In this document: positions 1 to 9,031 of the stretch, in pieces
Position numbering within the stretch: the stretch's first letter is position 1
Layout: each line of letters starts with the position of its first letter
NCBI RefSeq assembly: GCF_022808865.1
Contig: NZ_JAKZLB010000001.1
Span: 434,001 to 498,000 of the forward strand
From: Geothrix oryzisoli
GTDB lineage: Bacteria > Acidobacteriota > Holophagae > Holophagales > Holophagaceae
DNA: 64,000 nucleotides
Reading direction: 5' to 3'
Position numbers and translations under genes: made by a program
The notes under the pieces: generated by a model
Databases searched by the model: none
Told to the model about the DNA's origin: nothing
Seen by the model: the letters and a program-made list of their open reading frames with translations, nothing else

Positions 1-440
1 TGCTGGCGCCCATGGCCGGGGCCCTGGCCCGGCGCGCCCGCCTGGAGCGGGCCTTCGTCATCCACGGCAAGGACGCGGAAGGGAAGGGGATGGATGAAGC
101 CTCCATCGAGGGTCCCACCACGGTCCTGGCTGTGGCGGAGGGCCGCGTCCAGGCCCCCCAGGTGCTGGTGCCGCGGGAACTCGGCATCACCCAGCCCAGC
201 CGCCACGCCCTGCGTGTGGCCGACCGGGCCGAGGCGCTGGCGGTGGCCCGGGGCATCTTCGGCGGGGCCGGTCACGCGGATTTCCGCCCGGCCGTGGCGG
301 ATGCCGTGGCCTTGCAGGCCGGCTTGGGGCTGGTCTTGCACCGGGGCGGCACGCTGGACGGCCTGGCCCCGACCTTCCGCGACCTGCGGGCCGCCCTCGA
401 GCACGGCTTCAGCCTGCCGTTTCCCGTGGCGGGGGTGTAG
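1..440 (+). CDS. trpD: Anthranilate phosphoribosyltransferase, C-terminal part
   Basis: This is the C-terminal portion of the enzyme that joins anthranilate to PRPP in tryptophan synthesis. The open frame enters from the left edge (first full codon at 3), so the glycine-rich PRPP-binding loop is outside the window. About 145 residues are visible, including the conserved region read as VIHGKDA then MDEAS, which corresponds to the family's HGxxGxDE segment. The stop is only 2 nt before the GTG of trpC, which fits operon expression with trpC-F-B-A. Identification rests on this motif plus gene order and is firm. Confidence 0.92.
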   Translation, partial: LAPMAGALARRARLERAFVIHGKDAEGKGMDEASIEGPTTVLAVAEGRVQAPQVLVPRELGITQPSRHALRVADRAEALAVARGIFGGAGHADFRPAVADAVALQAGLGLVLHRGGTLDGLAPTFRDLRAALEHGFSLPFPVAGV

Positions 441-442
441 CC

Positions 443-1279
443 GTGAGTCGCCTGCCTGATCCCACCTCCCTGGTCCGGGGCACCGGGCTGCCCAAGAGCT
501 CGCATCTTCAGCGCGTGCTGGTCTCCGAACTCGCCCGCCTCTCCCAGGCCGCGCCCGCCGCGCCCCCGATCCGCGCGCGCCTGGACGGCCCAGGCCCCTT
601 CGAGGCGGCCCTGAGACGGGGTGCCGCGGCCCGCGGCGGGGCCGTGATCGCCGAGTACAAGCAGGCATCGCCCTCGCTTGGCCCCTTCGCCGCCGGCACG
701 CCCCTCCAGGCCCAGCTCCAGGCCTATCGCGAGGGAGGCGCGGCGGCCTTCTCCATCCTGGCGGAGCCAGCCTACTTCCGTGGAGCGGCGGCGCACCTGG
801 CCTCCGCGGCGGACTTTGGCCTGCCGCGCCTCTACAAGGGCTTCGTCATCTCCGAGGCCCAGCTGGCCGAGGCCGAAGCCTGCGGCGCCGAGGCGGTACT
901 GCTCATCGTTCGGGTGCTGAAGGAGCATACGGCCGACTTCGCCGAGGCTGCCCGCCAGCGCGGGCTGGAGGCGCTCGTGGAGCTGCACGACCTCACGGAG
1001 GTGCCCTACGCCCAGGAGGCCGGGGCCCGCATGGTGGGCATCAATGCCCGGGATCTCTCCACGTTCACCCTGGGCGAACCCACAGCCGGGCCTCTGCGCC
1101 AGGCTTTCCCGGAAGCGGTGCTGGTCCGCGAATCCGGCCTGGCCACCCCGGAGGACGCCCAGGCTTCGCTGCGCGCCGGCTTCGACGCCGTGCTCATCGG
1201 CGAAGCGCTCATGCGCAGCCCGGACCCCCGGGGCTTCCTGGGGCGCGTCTTCGCCGAGCTCCGCCAGGAGGCCCGATGA
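443..1279 (+). CDS. trpC: Indole-3-glycerol-phosphate synthase
   Basis: TrpC closes the ring of CdRP to give indole-3-glycerol phosphate. The 278-residue protein has the family's usual length and (beta-alpha)8 signature segments: AVIAEYKQASPS with the catalytic lysine, the YREGGAAAFSIL strand, YKGFVI, and MVGINARDLSTF near residues 195-206, followed by VRESGL. The start is GTG at 443, two bases after trpD stops. The end overlaps trpF by 4 nt (ATGA), a sign of translational coupling. It is a separate gene here, not fused to trpF as in enterobacteria. Confidence 0.97.
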   Translation: MSRLPDPTSLVRGTGLPKSSHLQRVLVSELARLSQAAPAAPPIRARLDGPGPFEAALRRGAAARGGAVIAEYKQASPSLGPFAAGTPLQAQLQAYREGGAAAFSILAEPAYFRGAAAHLASAADFGLPRLYKGFVISEAQLAEAEACGAEAVLLIVRVLKEHTADFAEAARQRGLEALVELHDLTEVPYAQEAGARMVGINARDLSTFTLGEPTAGPLRQAFPEAVLVRESGLATPEDAQASLRAGFDAVLIGEALMRSPDPRGFLGRVFAELRQEAR

Positions 1280-1914
1280 CCCTCCTGGCCAAGGTCTGCG
1301 GCCTCACCTCGGCTGCGGATGCGACCTTCGCCGCAGGGCAGGGCGCGGACCTGCTGGGCTTCGTGTGTCATCCGCCCAGCCCGCGTCACTGCGCGGACCT
1401 GTCCTTGGCGGAGGCCTTCCTGGACCGGGCGGTGCTCGTGATGGTGGCCGACCAGGCCGAGGCCATCCTCGCCACGGCCCGCCGCCATGGCTTCCGCCGG
1501 GTTCAGCCCTACCTGCCGGCGGCGGAGCGGGAGAGCGGCGTCGCGCTGCTGAAGGCTGCGGGCCTGTTCGTCCTCTTGCCCTGGGCCGATGAACCGGGCC
1601 AGGCGCCCGTGCCCGCGGACCTCTACTTGTGGGAGTCCAGCCCAGCCCAGACGGGCGTGGCCGGTGGCTCGGGGCAGGGGCATGCCGCCGCCTTCCCGCC
1701 GCCCGGCCCCTTCCTCCTGGCCGGGGGCCTGGACGGGACCAACCTGGCGGCGCGGGCCGCGGCGCTTCCGGCAGCATCTCGGAGCCGCCTGCGGGGCTTC
1801 GATGCGGCCAGCCGGCTGGAGGCCCGCCCTGGGATCAAGGATCCATCGAAGGTGGCTGCGTTCCTGGCGGCCCTGAGACATGAAACCTCGGAAGGAAAGG
1901 GCACCCATGACTGA
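1276..1914 (+). CDS. trpF: Phosphoribosylanthranilate isomerase
   Basis: TrpF converts phosphoribosylanthranilate to CdRP, the step before TrpC. The 212-residue protein opens with AKVCGLTSAADA, the family's KxCGxT signature with the catalytic cysteine near residue 8, and continues with GADLLGFVCHPPSPR, matching the conserved GFVF.p.SPR strand. FLLAGGLDG near residues 147-155 is the C-terminal phosphate-binding loop. It overlaps trpC by 4 nt and trpB by 8 nt. The second half is more divergent than usual, but motif and position leave little doubt. Confidence 0.93.
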   Translation: MTLLAKVCGLTSAADATFAAGQGADLLGFVCHPPSPRHCADLSLAEAFLDRAVLVMVADQAEAILATARRHGFRRVQPYLPAAERESGVALLKAAGLFVLLPWADEPGQAPVPADLYLWESSPAQTGVAGGSGQGHAAAFPPPGPFLLAGGLDGTNLAARAAALPAASRSRLRGFDAASRLEARPGIKDPSKVAAFLAALRHETSEGKGTHD

Positions 1915-3091
1915 TTCGTTCGCGCTTCCCACTCGGTTCGGAGCCCAGCAGCTCGGCGGCTGCTATGCCCCGGAAACGCTCATGCAGCCGCTGTTCGATC
2001 TGGAGGCGGCCTTCCGCGCCGCGCTGGGCGATCCAGCCTTCCTGGCGGAACTGAAGGGCGAGCTGCGCCACTTCGTCGGCCGGCCCACCCCGCTCACACC
2101 GGCGCCGCGCCTGGCCGCGAAGCTGGGGCTGCGAGCCCTCTTCCTCAAGCGGGAGGACCTCACCCACACCGGCGCCCACAAGATCAACAACGCGCTGGCC
2201 CAGGCTCTGCTGGCCCGGCGCATGGGCAAGACCGAGATCATCGCGGAGACCGGCGCCGGCCAGCACGGCGTGGCCACCGCCGCGGCCTGCGCGCGGCTGG
2301 GCCTGTCCTGCACGGTCTACATGGGCGTCACGGACATGGCCCGGCAGGCGCCCAACGTGGCTCGGATGCGGCTCTTCGGCACCAAGGTCGAGCCTGTGGC
2401 GGCGGGGCAGGGCACGCTCAAGGAGGCCGTGAACGAGGCCCTGCGGGCCTGGGCGGGCCGCTGTGACCGGGCCCACTACATCCTCGGCTCCGCCTTGGGG
2501 CCGCATCCCTTCCCGACGATGGTGCGGACCTTCCAGACCGTCATCGGCGAGGAGGCCCGGGCCCAGGTGCTGGAACAATCGGGGGCCCTGCCGGACACCG
2601 TCATCGCCTGCGCCGGCGGCGGCAGCAACGGCCTGGGCCTGCTGGTGCCCTTCCTGGGCGATGGGCTGCGCCGGGTCGCCGTCGAGGCCGGCGGTCACGG
2701 CAAGGCTCTCGGGGAGCATGCTGCGCGCTTGGATGGTGGCCGCCTGGGCGTGCTGCACGGGTGCAAGACCCTGCTGCTCCAGGATGAGCATGGCCATACG
2801 GCCGAGACCGCCAGCATCAGCGCGGGGTTGGATTACCCGGCACTGGGACCCGAGCTGGCGGGCTTCGCCCTCGATGGGCAGGTGGAGGTGCGGCGCGCTT
2901 CGGACGAGGAGGCCCTCGCCGGTGCCCGTCTGCTCTGCGAGACCGAAGGCATCCTGCCGGCCCTGGAGAGCAGCCACGCCCTGGCCCTGCTGTCCGCCCT
3001 CGCGGCCGAAGGCGCCGCCACCGTCCTGCTGGGCCTCAGCGGCCGTGGCGACAAGGACCTGTCCACCTACCAATCGCGTCTGGGGATCTGA
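1907..3091 (+). CDS. trpB: Tryptophan synthase beta chain
   Basis: TrpB is the PLP-dependent subunit that condenses indole with serine. The 394-residue protein carries the PLP-lysine motif HTGAHKINNALAQ, the ETGAGQHG loop and the phosphate-binding CAGGGSNG. The ATG at 1907 is preferred over an upstream in-frame ATG at 1880 because a strong GGAAGGAAAGG ribosome site lies 6 nt before it, and the protein then starts like other TrpB proteins. The gene overlaps the end of trpF and is followed one base later by trpA, its partner in the alpha2-beta2 channelling complex. Confidence 0.97.
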   Translation: MTDSFALPTRFGAQQLGGCYAPETLMQPLFDLEAAFRAALGDPAFLAELKGELRHFVGRPTPLTPAPRLAAKLGLRALFLKREDLTHTGAHKINNALAQALLARRMGKTEIIAETGAGQHGVATAAACARLGLSCTVYMGVTDMARQAPNVARMRLFGTKVEPVAAGQGTLKEAVNEALRAWAGRCDRAHYILGSALGPHPFPTMVRTFQTVIGEEARAQVLEQSGALPDTVIACAGGGSNGLGLLVPFLGDGLRRVAVEAGGHGKALGEHAARLDGGRLGVLHGCKTLLLQDEHGHTAETASISAGLDYPALGPELAGFALDGQVEVRRASDEEALAGARLLCETEGILPALESSHALALLSALAAEGAATVLLGLSGRGDKDLSTYQSRLGI

Positions 3092-3092
3092 C

Positions 3093-3839
3093 ATGAACCC
3101 ATTGCTCCCTTTCCTCATGGCGGGTGACCCCTCCCTGGAGGCATTGCCCCAGTTGCTGTCCGGAGCCAAGGCCCTGGGACTCGACGCCCTGGAACTGGGC
3201 CTGCCCCATTCGGATCCCATCGCGGATGGCCCCGTGCTCCAGGCCGCCGCACATCGGGCCATCGACGGCGGCGCCACCCCGCTCCGGGTGCTGGAAGCCC
3301 TGGCGGGCCTCACGGACAGCCCCGATCTCGTCCTCTTCACCTACCTGAATCCGCTGCTCCAGATCGGTGCGGCCCGACTGAAGAAGCTGCTCGCACCCAC
3401 ACCCGTGAGGGCCTTGCTGGTGGTGGATCTGCCCTTCGGGGAGGAACCGGCCTTCGAGGCGGACCTGCGCGCCGCAGGCTACCCCATGGTGCCGCTGCTG
3501 GCCCCCACCACCCCGCTGGACCGGGCCCGGCAGATCCTGGCCGAGCGCCCGGATCCCGGGGCCTCGGCCCCATTCGCGCAGCGGTTCGCCTATGTCGTGG
3601 CCCGCCTCGGCGTCACCGGCACGGGGCAGGGCACGGACCTGGCGCCCGTGCGACGCCGGGTGACCGATCTGCAGGCGCTCACCACCCGGCCGCTTGCCGT
3701 CGGTTTCGGGCTTTCCGATGCCGCCAGTCTGGCCGCCGTGCGGACCATGGGCGCCACGCCGGTCGTCGGATCCGCGCTGGTGCAGGCTCTGGCCAATGGG
3801 AAGGGCCTCGGGGAAATCCTGGCGCCCGGCCTTCGTTGA
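3093..3839 (+). CDS. trpA: Tryptophan synthase alpha chain
   Basis: TrpA cleaves indole-3-glycerol phosphate and passes indole to TrpB. The 248-residue product has PFLMAGDPS at the N-terminus, the catalytic-Glu motif ALELGLPHSDPIADGP with both acidic residues, VVDLPFGEE, RLGVTGTG and GFGLS, all in family order. It is slightly shorter than the usual ~265 residues. The ATG at 3093 directly follows the trpB stop. It is the last gene of the trp run; no clear terminator is seen before the fadL promoter region. Confidence 0.96.
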   Translation: MNPLLPFLMAGDPSLEALPQLLSGAKALGLDALELGLPHSDPIADGPVLQAAAHRAIDGGATPLRVLEALAGLTDSPDLVLFTYLNPLLQIGAARLKKLLAPTPVRALLVVDLPFGEEPAFEADLRAAGYPMVPLLAPTTPLDRARQILAERPDPGASAPFAQRFAYVVARLGVTGTGQGTDLAPVRRRVTDLQALTTRPLAVGFGLSDAASLAAVRTMGATPVVGSALVQALANGKGLGEILAPGLR

Positions 3840-3889
3840 CGACCAATTGATCGTGAACAAGCGGGCGTTTCATCCTACCCTGAGGAAAG

Positions 3890-3917
3890 TTGCAAGGGCG
3901 AGGCGATTTGGTATCGT
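3890..3917 (+). promoter_or_regulatory. Possible sigma70-type promoter for fadL
   Basis: TTGCAA at 3890-3895 and TATCGT at 3912-3917 are separated by 16 bases in the 155-bp gap between trpA and fadL. The first hexamer is close to the -35 consensus, the second only moderately to the -10. This is by eye and no experimental start is known. Confidence 0.35.
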
Positions 3918-3994
3918 GATCCATCTTGCCCTTTCAGAAACGGCTGGCAACAGCCACCCACCCCGGGATTTCCGGGATTAGGAGCCATGCGCCC

Positions 3995-5494
3995 ATGACC
4001 CACCGTTCACGTCTTACCCTCACGGCCTTGACCCTCATCGCCGCCGGCGCTTTCGCTCCCCAGGCCCAGGCTTCCGGCTTCCAGCTCCGCGAACAGAGCC
4101 CGAGCGCCCAGGGCAATGCCTTCGCGGGTATCAGCGCGGGGGGCAACGACATTAGCGCCCTCTTCTTCAATCCCGCCGTGATGACCCAGTACGATGGCTG
4201 GCAGTTCTCCTTCGGTGGCACCTACGTCGGTCTGGACGTGAAGCTCCAGGGCATGACCGCCAACCGCACCCCGGCGCTGACCGGGCTCGGCTTCAATGTG
4301 GTCCCCAACACGACCACGAGCCTGATCCCAGTCTCAGGCGACCCCAGCCACAAAAACTCCGGGATTTCCGCTGTCCTGCCTGAATTCAACATCATGTACA
4401 GCGTCAACAAGGACCTGAAGCTGGGGCTCTCCGTGAACGTGCCCTTCGGCCTCACCACCGAATACGACGCGAACTGGATCGGGCGCTACCACGCCCTCAA
4501 GTCCGACCTGAAGACCATCGACATCACCCCGAGCCTGGCCTACCGGGTGGCCGACAAGTTCTCCATCGGCGTGGCCTTCGTCGCCCGCAAGGCCGATGCC
4601 GAGCTGACCAACGGCGTGGACTACGGCACGGCGCTGGCCCTGAAGGTGGGATCCGGGCTGGCCGCTGCCGGCCTGTCCACCACGGCGCCCAGCCCGACCC
4701 AGAACAGCCCGGTGGCCACCATCGCCATGGGGGCTCCCAACGCCACCTTCGGCACCCCTGGCTTCGCCATTCCCGGCGCCTGGGACGGCAAGGCCGGCCT
4801 GAAGGGCGATGGCTGGGGCTACGGCTGGAAGGCCGGCTTCATCTGGGAGGCCACCAAGGACTTCCGCCTGGGCGGCGCCTATTCGGCCGCCATGACCATG
4901 ACGCTGAAGGGCGACGCCTCCTTCGAATACCCCGCGGGCATGCCCTCCACGGATCTGGCCGCCCTCCAGGGCGCCGGCCTCCGCAATGGCAAGGGCCAGG
5001 CGGATCTCGCGCTGCCCGCCACGGCTTCGCTGGGCTTCGACTGGCAGGTGAACCCCACCTTCTCGCTGCAGGGCGAAGTGGCCCGGAGCACCTGGTCCCG
5101 CTTCAAGGAACTCCGCGTGAAGTTCGACACGGGGCTGGCGGATTCCATCACCGACGAGAACTGGAAGGACACCTGGTTCTACTCCGTGGGCGGCACCTGG
5201 AAGCTGAACCAGGACTGGACGATCCGGGGCGGCCTGGCCTATGACCAGAGTGCCGTGGACGAGAACCACCGCACCCCGCGCATCCCCGACAACGACCGCA
5301 AGTGGGTCTCCCTGGGCGTGAGCTACAGCTTCTCCAAGAAGACCTCCATCGACGTCGGCTACAGCCACCTGTTCATCAGCGACAGCAAGATTAACCTGTC
5401 CTCTGCGGGCGACAACCTCACCCGGGGCAGCCTCAACGCCACGATGAAGGCCACCATCGACATCCTGGGCGTGCAGCTGAGGTACAGCTTCTAA
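3995..5494 (+). CDS. fadL: FadL/OmpP1-type outer membrane transport protein
   Basis: This is a FadL-family outer membrane beta-barrel, a class that imports long-chain fatty acids or other hydrophobic compounds. The 499-residue precursor starts with a signal peptide (MTHRSRL then a hydrophobic stretch to AQAS). The mature N-terminus GFQLREQSPSAQGNAFAG and the following SALFFNPAVM are hallmarks of the FadL plug region. Many amphipathic strands follow, and the chain ends LRYSF with the C-terminal aromatic typical of barrel proteins. ATG 3995 is chosen because GGAG lies about 10 nt upstream and the signal peptide begins there. Substrate is not predictable from sequence. Confidence 0.9.
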   Translation: MTHRSRLTLTALTLIAAGAFAPQAQASGFQLREQSPSAQGNAFAGISAGGNDISALFFNPAVMTQYDGWQFSFGGTYVGLDVKLQGMTANRTPALTGLGFNVVPNTTTSLIPVSGDPSHKNSGISAVLPEFNIMYSVNKDLKLGLSVNVPFGLTTEYDANWIGRYHALKSDLKTIDITPSLAYRVADKFSIGVAFVARKADAELTNGVDYGTALALKVGSGLAAAGLSTTAPSPTQNSPVATIAMGAPNATFGTPGFAIPGAWDGKAGLKGDGWGYGWKAGFIWEATKDFRLGGAYSAAMTMTLKGDASFEYPAGMPSTDLAALQGAGLRNGKGQADLALPATASLGFDWQVNPTFSLQGEVARSTWSRFKELRVKFDTGLADSITDENWKDTWFYSVGGTWKLNQDWTIRGGLAYDQSAVDENHRTPRIPDNDRKWVSLGVSYSFSKKTSIDVGYSHLFISDSKINLSSAGDNLTRGSLNATMKATIDILGVQLRYSF

Positions 5495-5505
5495 GTCCAC
5501 CCGCC

Positions 5506-5547
5506 AGGCAGGCAAAGGGCCCGGCTCGCCGGGCCCTTTGCCTGCCT
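5506..5547. terminator. Bidirectional terminator, perfect 19-bp stem
   Basis: Bases 5506-5524 and 5529-5547 are exact reverse complements around a CTCG loop. It lies between convergent fadL and the DUF2252 gene and slightly overlaps the latter's stop codon. No T-run follows on either side, so it may act as a mutual termination or RNA-protecting hairpin. Confidence 0.7.
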
Positions 5548-6880
5548 AGACCCCCGTGATCGCTTGCAACTCCCCCGATCGGATGGCCCCCCGGAACCGT
5601 TCATGGTCCCGGGTGACCTGATCTGCATAGGCCTTGGCGAAATCGGCCAGAGCTTCGTCCAGCTTTTCGGTATCACCCAGGTAGCCGTCCAGCATGACGG
5701 GATCCCCGGTCCGGGCGTGGGCCTTGGCCAGGAGGCCGCCGCAGAGCGCCGCGTAATCGGTCAACGCAGTTCCCTGCAGCGCGGATAGGTCTACGGCAGC
5801 CTTGTGATCGGACCACTGCCGCACCAGGAAATCCTGGCTTCCGAAGCGGGTCCAGCCGAGGAATGGATCGACCCAGGTCTGCATGCGGTGCTGGCCCAGC
5901 GCGGCTCTCCGCCCCTGGTGGGGGGCTGCCTCCGCCTCTGGCAGATACGGGGCCCACACGGAGGGTTCCTCCGATTTCAGTTTGAGGAAGAGCGGGTCCT
6001 CCAGGTTCTGGCCCAGACAGAGCAGCAGCAGGCAGGTCGTCCCGATGCTGCCGGTCCCCAGGACCTTGAAGACCGCGTCCACGGGGACATAACCCTCAAG
6101 GACCTGGCGCCGTCCGGGCAGCACGGTTTCCCGGTAGTCCGGCAGGCCCCCCAGCAGATCCTCCAGTTCCGCGGCCTTCAGAGGCTGGATCAGGGGCGGA
6201 CGCAGCTGGAAGCGTCGGCCGCCGTGGCCATCATCCTCCGTGGCCTTGGCCAGGAGCTTGTCGGGGGTATCGCGCGTGGCCCTGGCCAGCACCTCCTTCA
6301 GCACGCCTCCGCCGCCCTGGGGGGTCACTTCGAAGCGGGCCAGTTCCAGCCCCTTCATCTCCGCGAACCGGGCCATGCCCTCACGGTAGGCCCGCACCAG
6401 CACCTTCACGGCATCTCTGCAGTCCGCCTCGGACCGGGCCGCCTCCCGTCCTCCCAGCACGGCACTGGCGCACAGGCGCTTCAGGTCCCATTCCCAGGGG
6501 CCCGGCATGGATTCGTCGAAATCATTGAGATCGAAGACCAGGTGCCCGTCCGAGGCGGCGTAGGCCCCCAGGTTCAACAGGTGGGCATCTCCGCACATCT
6601 GGACCTTCATCCCGGTGACGGGCCCCGAGGCGATGTCCATGGCCATCAGGGCGCCCGAGCCCCGGAAGAACGCAAAGGGGCTGGTCGACATCCGGCCCCA
6701 CTTGAGGGGGAGGAGATCCGGCCGGCGTGGGGCGTTGGCGGTCTTCAGGCAGGGGATCAGATCGGGCCGGTCACCCTGGGGCGTCCAGTTCCCCTGATCG
6801 GTGCGTTGCAGCCGGTCCCGCAGGGCCTTGCCTGTGGAATGGCGGTCGGCCATGGAGGGACGGGGCGGCGGCATCGGCAT
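5546..6880 (-). CDS. DUF2252 family protein
   Basis: DUF2252 proteins are about 400-450 residues and of unknown biochemical role; distant likeness to aminoglycoside-phosphotransferase-type kinases has been noted for the family. Motifs fitting it are FFRGSGALMAMD, CGDAHLLNLGAY, FDLNDFDES and PWEWDLKRL in the N-terminal half, and LVRQWSDHKA plus a GGLLAKAHARTGD helix near the C-terminus. The start is uncertain: ATG at 6880 (444 residues) has AAGGTG upstream, while a GTG at 6913 would add 11 residues. It lies just downstream of the thiolase gene on the same strand and is probably co-transcribed. Confidence 0.8.
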   Translation of the reverse strand: MPMPPPRPSMADRHSTGKALRDRLQRTDQGNWTPQGDRPDLIPCLKTANAPRRPDLLPLKWGRMSTSPFAFFRGSGALMAMDIASGPVTGMKVQMCGDAHLLNLGAYAASDGHLVFDLNDFDESMPGPWEWDLKRLCASAVLGGREAARSEADCRDAVKVLVRAYREGMARFAEMKGLELARFEVTPQGGGGVLKEVLARATRDTPDKLLAKATEDDGHGGRRFQLRPPLIQPLKAAELEDLLGGLPDYRETVLPGRRQVLEGYVPVDAVFKVLGTGSIGTTCLLLLCLGQNLEDPLFLKLKSEEPSVWAPYLPEAEAAPHQGRRAALGQHRMQTWVDPFLGWTRFGSQDFLVRQWSDHKAAVDLSALQGTALTDYAALCGGLLAKAHARTGDPVMLDGYLGDTEKLDEALADFAKAYADQVTRDHERFRGAIRSGELQAITGV

Positions 6881-6925
6881 GACGGGCACCTTGAGCTGGA
6901 CCTGCAGTGCCACGGAGAGGCGGGT

Positions 6926-8098
6926 CTATACGCGCTCCACGGCCATGGCGATGGCGTTCCCACCCCCAAGGCACAACGCGGCGATGCCGCGCTGCTTGCC
7001 TTGGCGTTCCAGGGCATGGATCAGGGTGGCCATGACGCGGGCGCCGGACGCGCCGATGGGATGGCCCAGGGCCACGGCGCCCCCGTGCACGTTGATGCGG
7101 TCGGCGGGAAGTTTCAGCTCGTTCATGGTGGCCACGAGCTGCACGGCGAAGGCCTCGTTGATCTCCCACAGCTCCACGTCCGTGGCTGCCCAGCCCACCT
7201 TGACCAGGAGCTTGCGGATGGCTTCCACAGGGGCCATCAGCACCCACTCGGGATCCAGGCCGGCCGTGGCCGCGCCGAGGATCCGCGCCTGGATGGGCAG
7301 GCCGTGGGCCTTGGCGTAGCTCTCGGTGGCGACCAGGGTGGCCGCGGCGCCGTCGTTCACGCTGGGGGCGTTCCCGGCGGTCACGGTGCCATCCTTCTTG
7401 AAGGCCGGGCGCAGCTTGGCCAGGGTTTCGGGCGTGGTGTCCGGGCGGGGGCCTTCGTCCTCGGAGATCACCACGTCGCCCTTCCTCCCCGGCACGGTGA
7501 TGGGGACGATCTCGGCCTTGAAGGCTCCGGACTGCATGGCCGCCACGGCCTTGCGGTGGCTGTCGGCGGCCCAGGCGTCCTGGGCCTCGCGGCCCACGCC
7601 GAATTTGGCCGCGACGAGTTCCCCCGTGTGGCCCATGTGCTGGTCCGTCATGGCGCACCAGAGGCCGTCCAGCACCATGGCATCCATGGCCTCGGTATGG
7701 CCCATGCGCGCGCCGGCCCGGAGCTTGGGCATGAGGTAGGGCGCATTGGACATGGACTCCATGCCGCCGGCCAGCACCACCTGATGGTCGCCCAGGCGCA
7801 CGGCGTTGGCGGCCAGCTGGATGGCCTTGAGACCGCTGCCGCAGACCTTGTTGATGGTCAGGGCCGAGATGCTGGAGGGCAGGCCGCCCCGCAGGGCCGC
7901 CTGGCGCGCCGGGGCCTGGCCCACGCCCGCGCTCACGACGTTGCCGAAGATGGCCTCGGTGGGTTCCACACCGGGCATGGCACCCATCAGGGCCTTGACC
8001 ACCTGGGCCGCGAGGTCCGGTGCCGCGAGGGGGGCCAGCCCGCCCTGGAACTTGCCGATGGGACTGCGGAGGGCTTTCAGGATGACGGCGTGGGGCAT
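6926..8098 (-). CDS. Acetyl-CoA C-acetyltransferase (thiolase)
   Basis: This biosynthetic-type thiolase condenses or cleaves acetoacetyl-CoA, serving fatty-acid, butyrate or polyhydroxybutyrate metabolism. The 390 residues match the family's ~392. The nucleophilic cysteine is Cys86 in [10 protein letters not shown], the catalytic His346 lies in [12 protein letters not shown], and Cys376 sits in CLGGGNA; the CoA-binding ESMSNAPY region is present. No 3-hydroxyacyl-CoA dehydrogenase gene is adjacent, so the pathway is open. It is followed closely by the DUF2252 gene. Confidence 0.93.
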   Translation of the reverse strand: MPHAVILKALRSPIGKFQGGLAPLAAPDLAAQVVKALMGAMPGVEPTEAIFGNVVSAGVGQAPARQAALRGGLPSSISALTINKVCGSGLKAIQLAANAVRLGDHQVVLAGGMESMSNAPYLMPKLRAGARMGHTEAMDAMVLDGLWCAMTDQHMGHTGELVAAKFGVGREAQDAWAADSHRKAVAAMQSGAFKAEIVPITVPGRKGDVVISEDEGPRPDTTPETLAKLRPAFKKDGTVTAGNAPSVNDGAAATLVATESYAKAHGLPIQARILGAATAGLDPEWVLMAPVEAIRKLLVKVGWAATDVELWEINEAFAVQLVATMNELKLPADRINVHGGAVALGHPIGASGARVMATLIHALERQGKQRGIAALCLGGGNAIAMAVERV

Positions 8099-8158
8099 GG
8101 GATCTCCGATGGGTGGCGGTCAGCTGTCGGCTATCGGTTGAAAGCTGATGGCCGATGA

Positions 8159-8710
8159 CTAACTCGAGGCCTTGGGCCGGCGGATGGGCGGGATCGGCGG
8201 CTCGTCGAGCGAGGTGAGGTCCAGACCTTCCAGATTCAGAGTGGGCGGAGGGGCGAGGTAGATGTCCGGCGCCTCTTCCTGGACATGGCGGCGGGTGCGC
8301 TCCATGAGGGACTCCAGTTCCCGGACGAACCGGGTGCGCTCCATCTTCAAGTTGCGGATCTGCACTTCGAGCTCCACCACATGCTGCTGGGCATCCCGGA
8401 GGACCTCTTCCGCCTTGAACTGGGCCTCGCGGATAATGAGCTCCTTTTCCCGGTTGGCGCCGTCCAGCACATCCTCACGGGTGCGCTGGGCCTGGAGGAG
8501 TGTTTCCCGGAAGATGCGGTCCTGGTCCTGGTACTGACGCAGGCGCTCGCGGCTATCGAGGATCTCCTCCTTCAGCTTCTGGTTTTCAGCCAGAAGTTCC
8601 TCCCATTCGGCGGCCACCTCGTGGAGGAAGGTCCGCACCTCCGATTCCTCAATGCCGCGGAAGGCCTTTTCGAATTCCCTGCGCTGGATGTCGAGAGGCG
8701 TGTATTTCAT
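8159..8710 (-). CDS. divIVA: DivIVA-domain coiled-coil protein
   Basis: DivIVA-type proteins bind curved membrane at poles or septa and organise growth or division. The 183-residue product begins MKYTPLDIQRREFEKAFRG, the N-terminal membrane-binding DivIVA segment. A long Glu/Arg/Gln-rich coiled coil follows (about residues 30-145), then a proline-rich tail. ATG 8710 is preferred over an upstream frame extension because AGGAGC lies just before it and the conserved domain starts there. It follows yggT by 13 bp, the arrangement seen in many bacteria. Polar or septal function is inferred. Confidence 0.85.
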   Translation of the reverse strand: MKYTPLDIQRREFEKAFRGIEESEVRTFLHEVAAEWEELLAENQKLKEEILDSRERLRQYQDQDRIFRETLLQAQRTREDVLDGANREKELIIREAQFKAEEVLRDAQQHVVELEVQIRNLKMERTRFVRELESLMERTRRHVQEEAPDIYLAPPPTLNLEGLDLTSLDEPPIPPIRRPKASS

Positions 8711-8723
8711 GGCTGCTCCTGTG

Positions 8724-8981
8724 TCATGAACCCACGGCCTGGGCCAGCACCTTCTGGACGCCCCACAGCAACAGGAGGGCGATGAAGATGTCCAGGCTGA
8801 TCCCGCCGATGGGAGGTACCAGGGCACGGATGGGGTGCAGCACGGGATCGGTGATGGCGTGCAGCAGGCGGATCCAGCGGTTCCGAGGATCGACCGGGAA
8901 CCAGGAGAGCAGGGCCGTCGCGATCAGCAGCCAGCTGAGCAAGGTCAGGGCGTGGTAGGCGATGGCGAAGAGAAGGGGCAT
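8724..8981 (-). CDS. yggT: YggT family integral membrane protein
   Basis: The 85-residue protein has two hydrophobic segments (about residues 5-27 and 62-82) flanking the conserved RIADP-like region, here ITDPVLHPIRALVPPIGG, which is the YggT signature. YggT proteins are small membrane proteins often encoded beside divIVA, and have been linked to osmotic tolerance and cell division; the mechanism is unknown. It is divergent from bshA with 50 bp between the starts. Confidence 0.88.
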   Translation of the reverse strand: MPLLFAIAYHALTLLSWLLIATALLSWFPVDPRNRWIRLLHAITDPVLHPIRALVPPIGGISLDIFIALLLLWGVQKVLAQAVGS

Positions 8982-9031
8982 GGGCAGATTCCCGGGAACC
9001 CGATCATCATAGCTTGGAGCGAGGGTCCTCC

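Noticed and set aside
5804..8158. A 784-residue plus-strand open frame
   Set aside because: It runs antisense through the DUF2252 and thiolase genes, which have full conserved motifs on the minus strand. Its composition is an artefact of GC-rich codon bias.
8099..8158. Imperfect repeats of an AGCTGATGGCCGAT-like unit between divIVA and the thiolase gene
   Set aside because: Only two diverged copies are visible in this window. It may belong to a dispersed repeat family, but nothing here supports a function.
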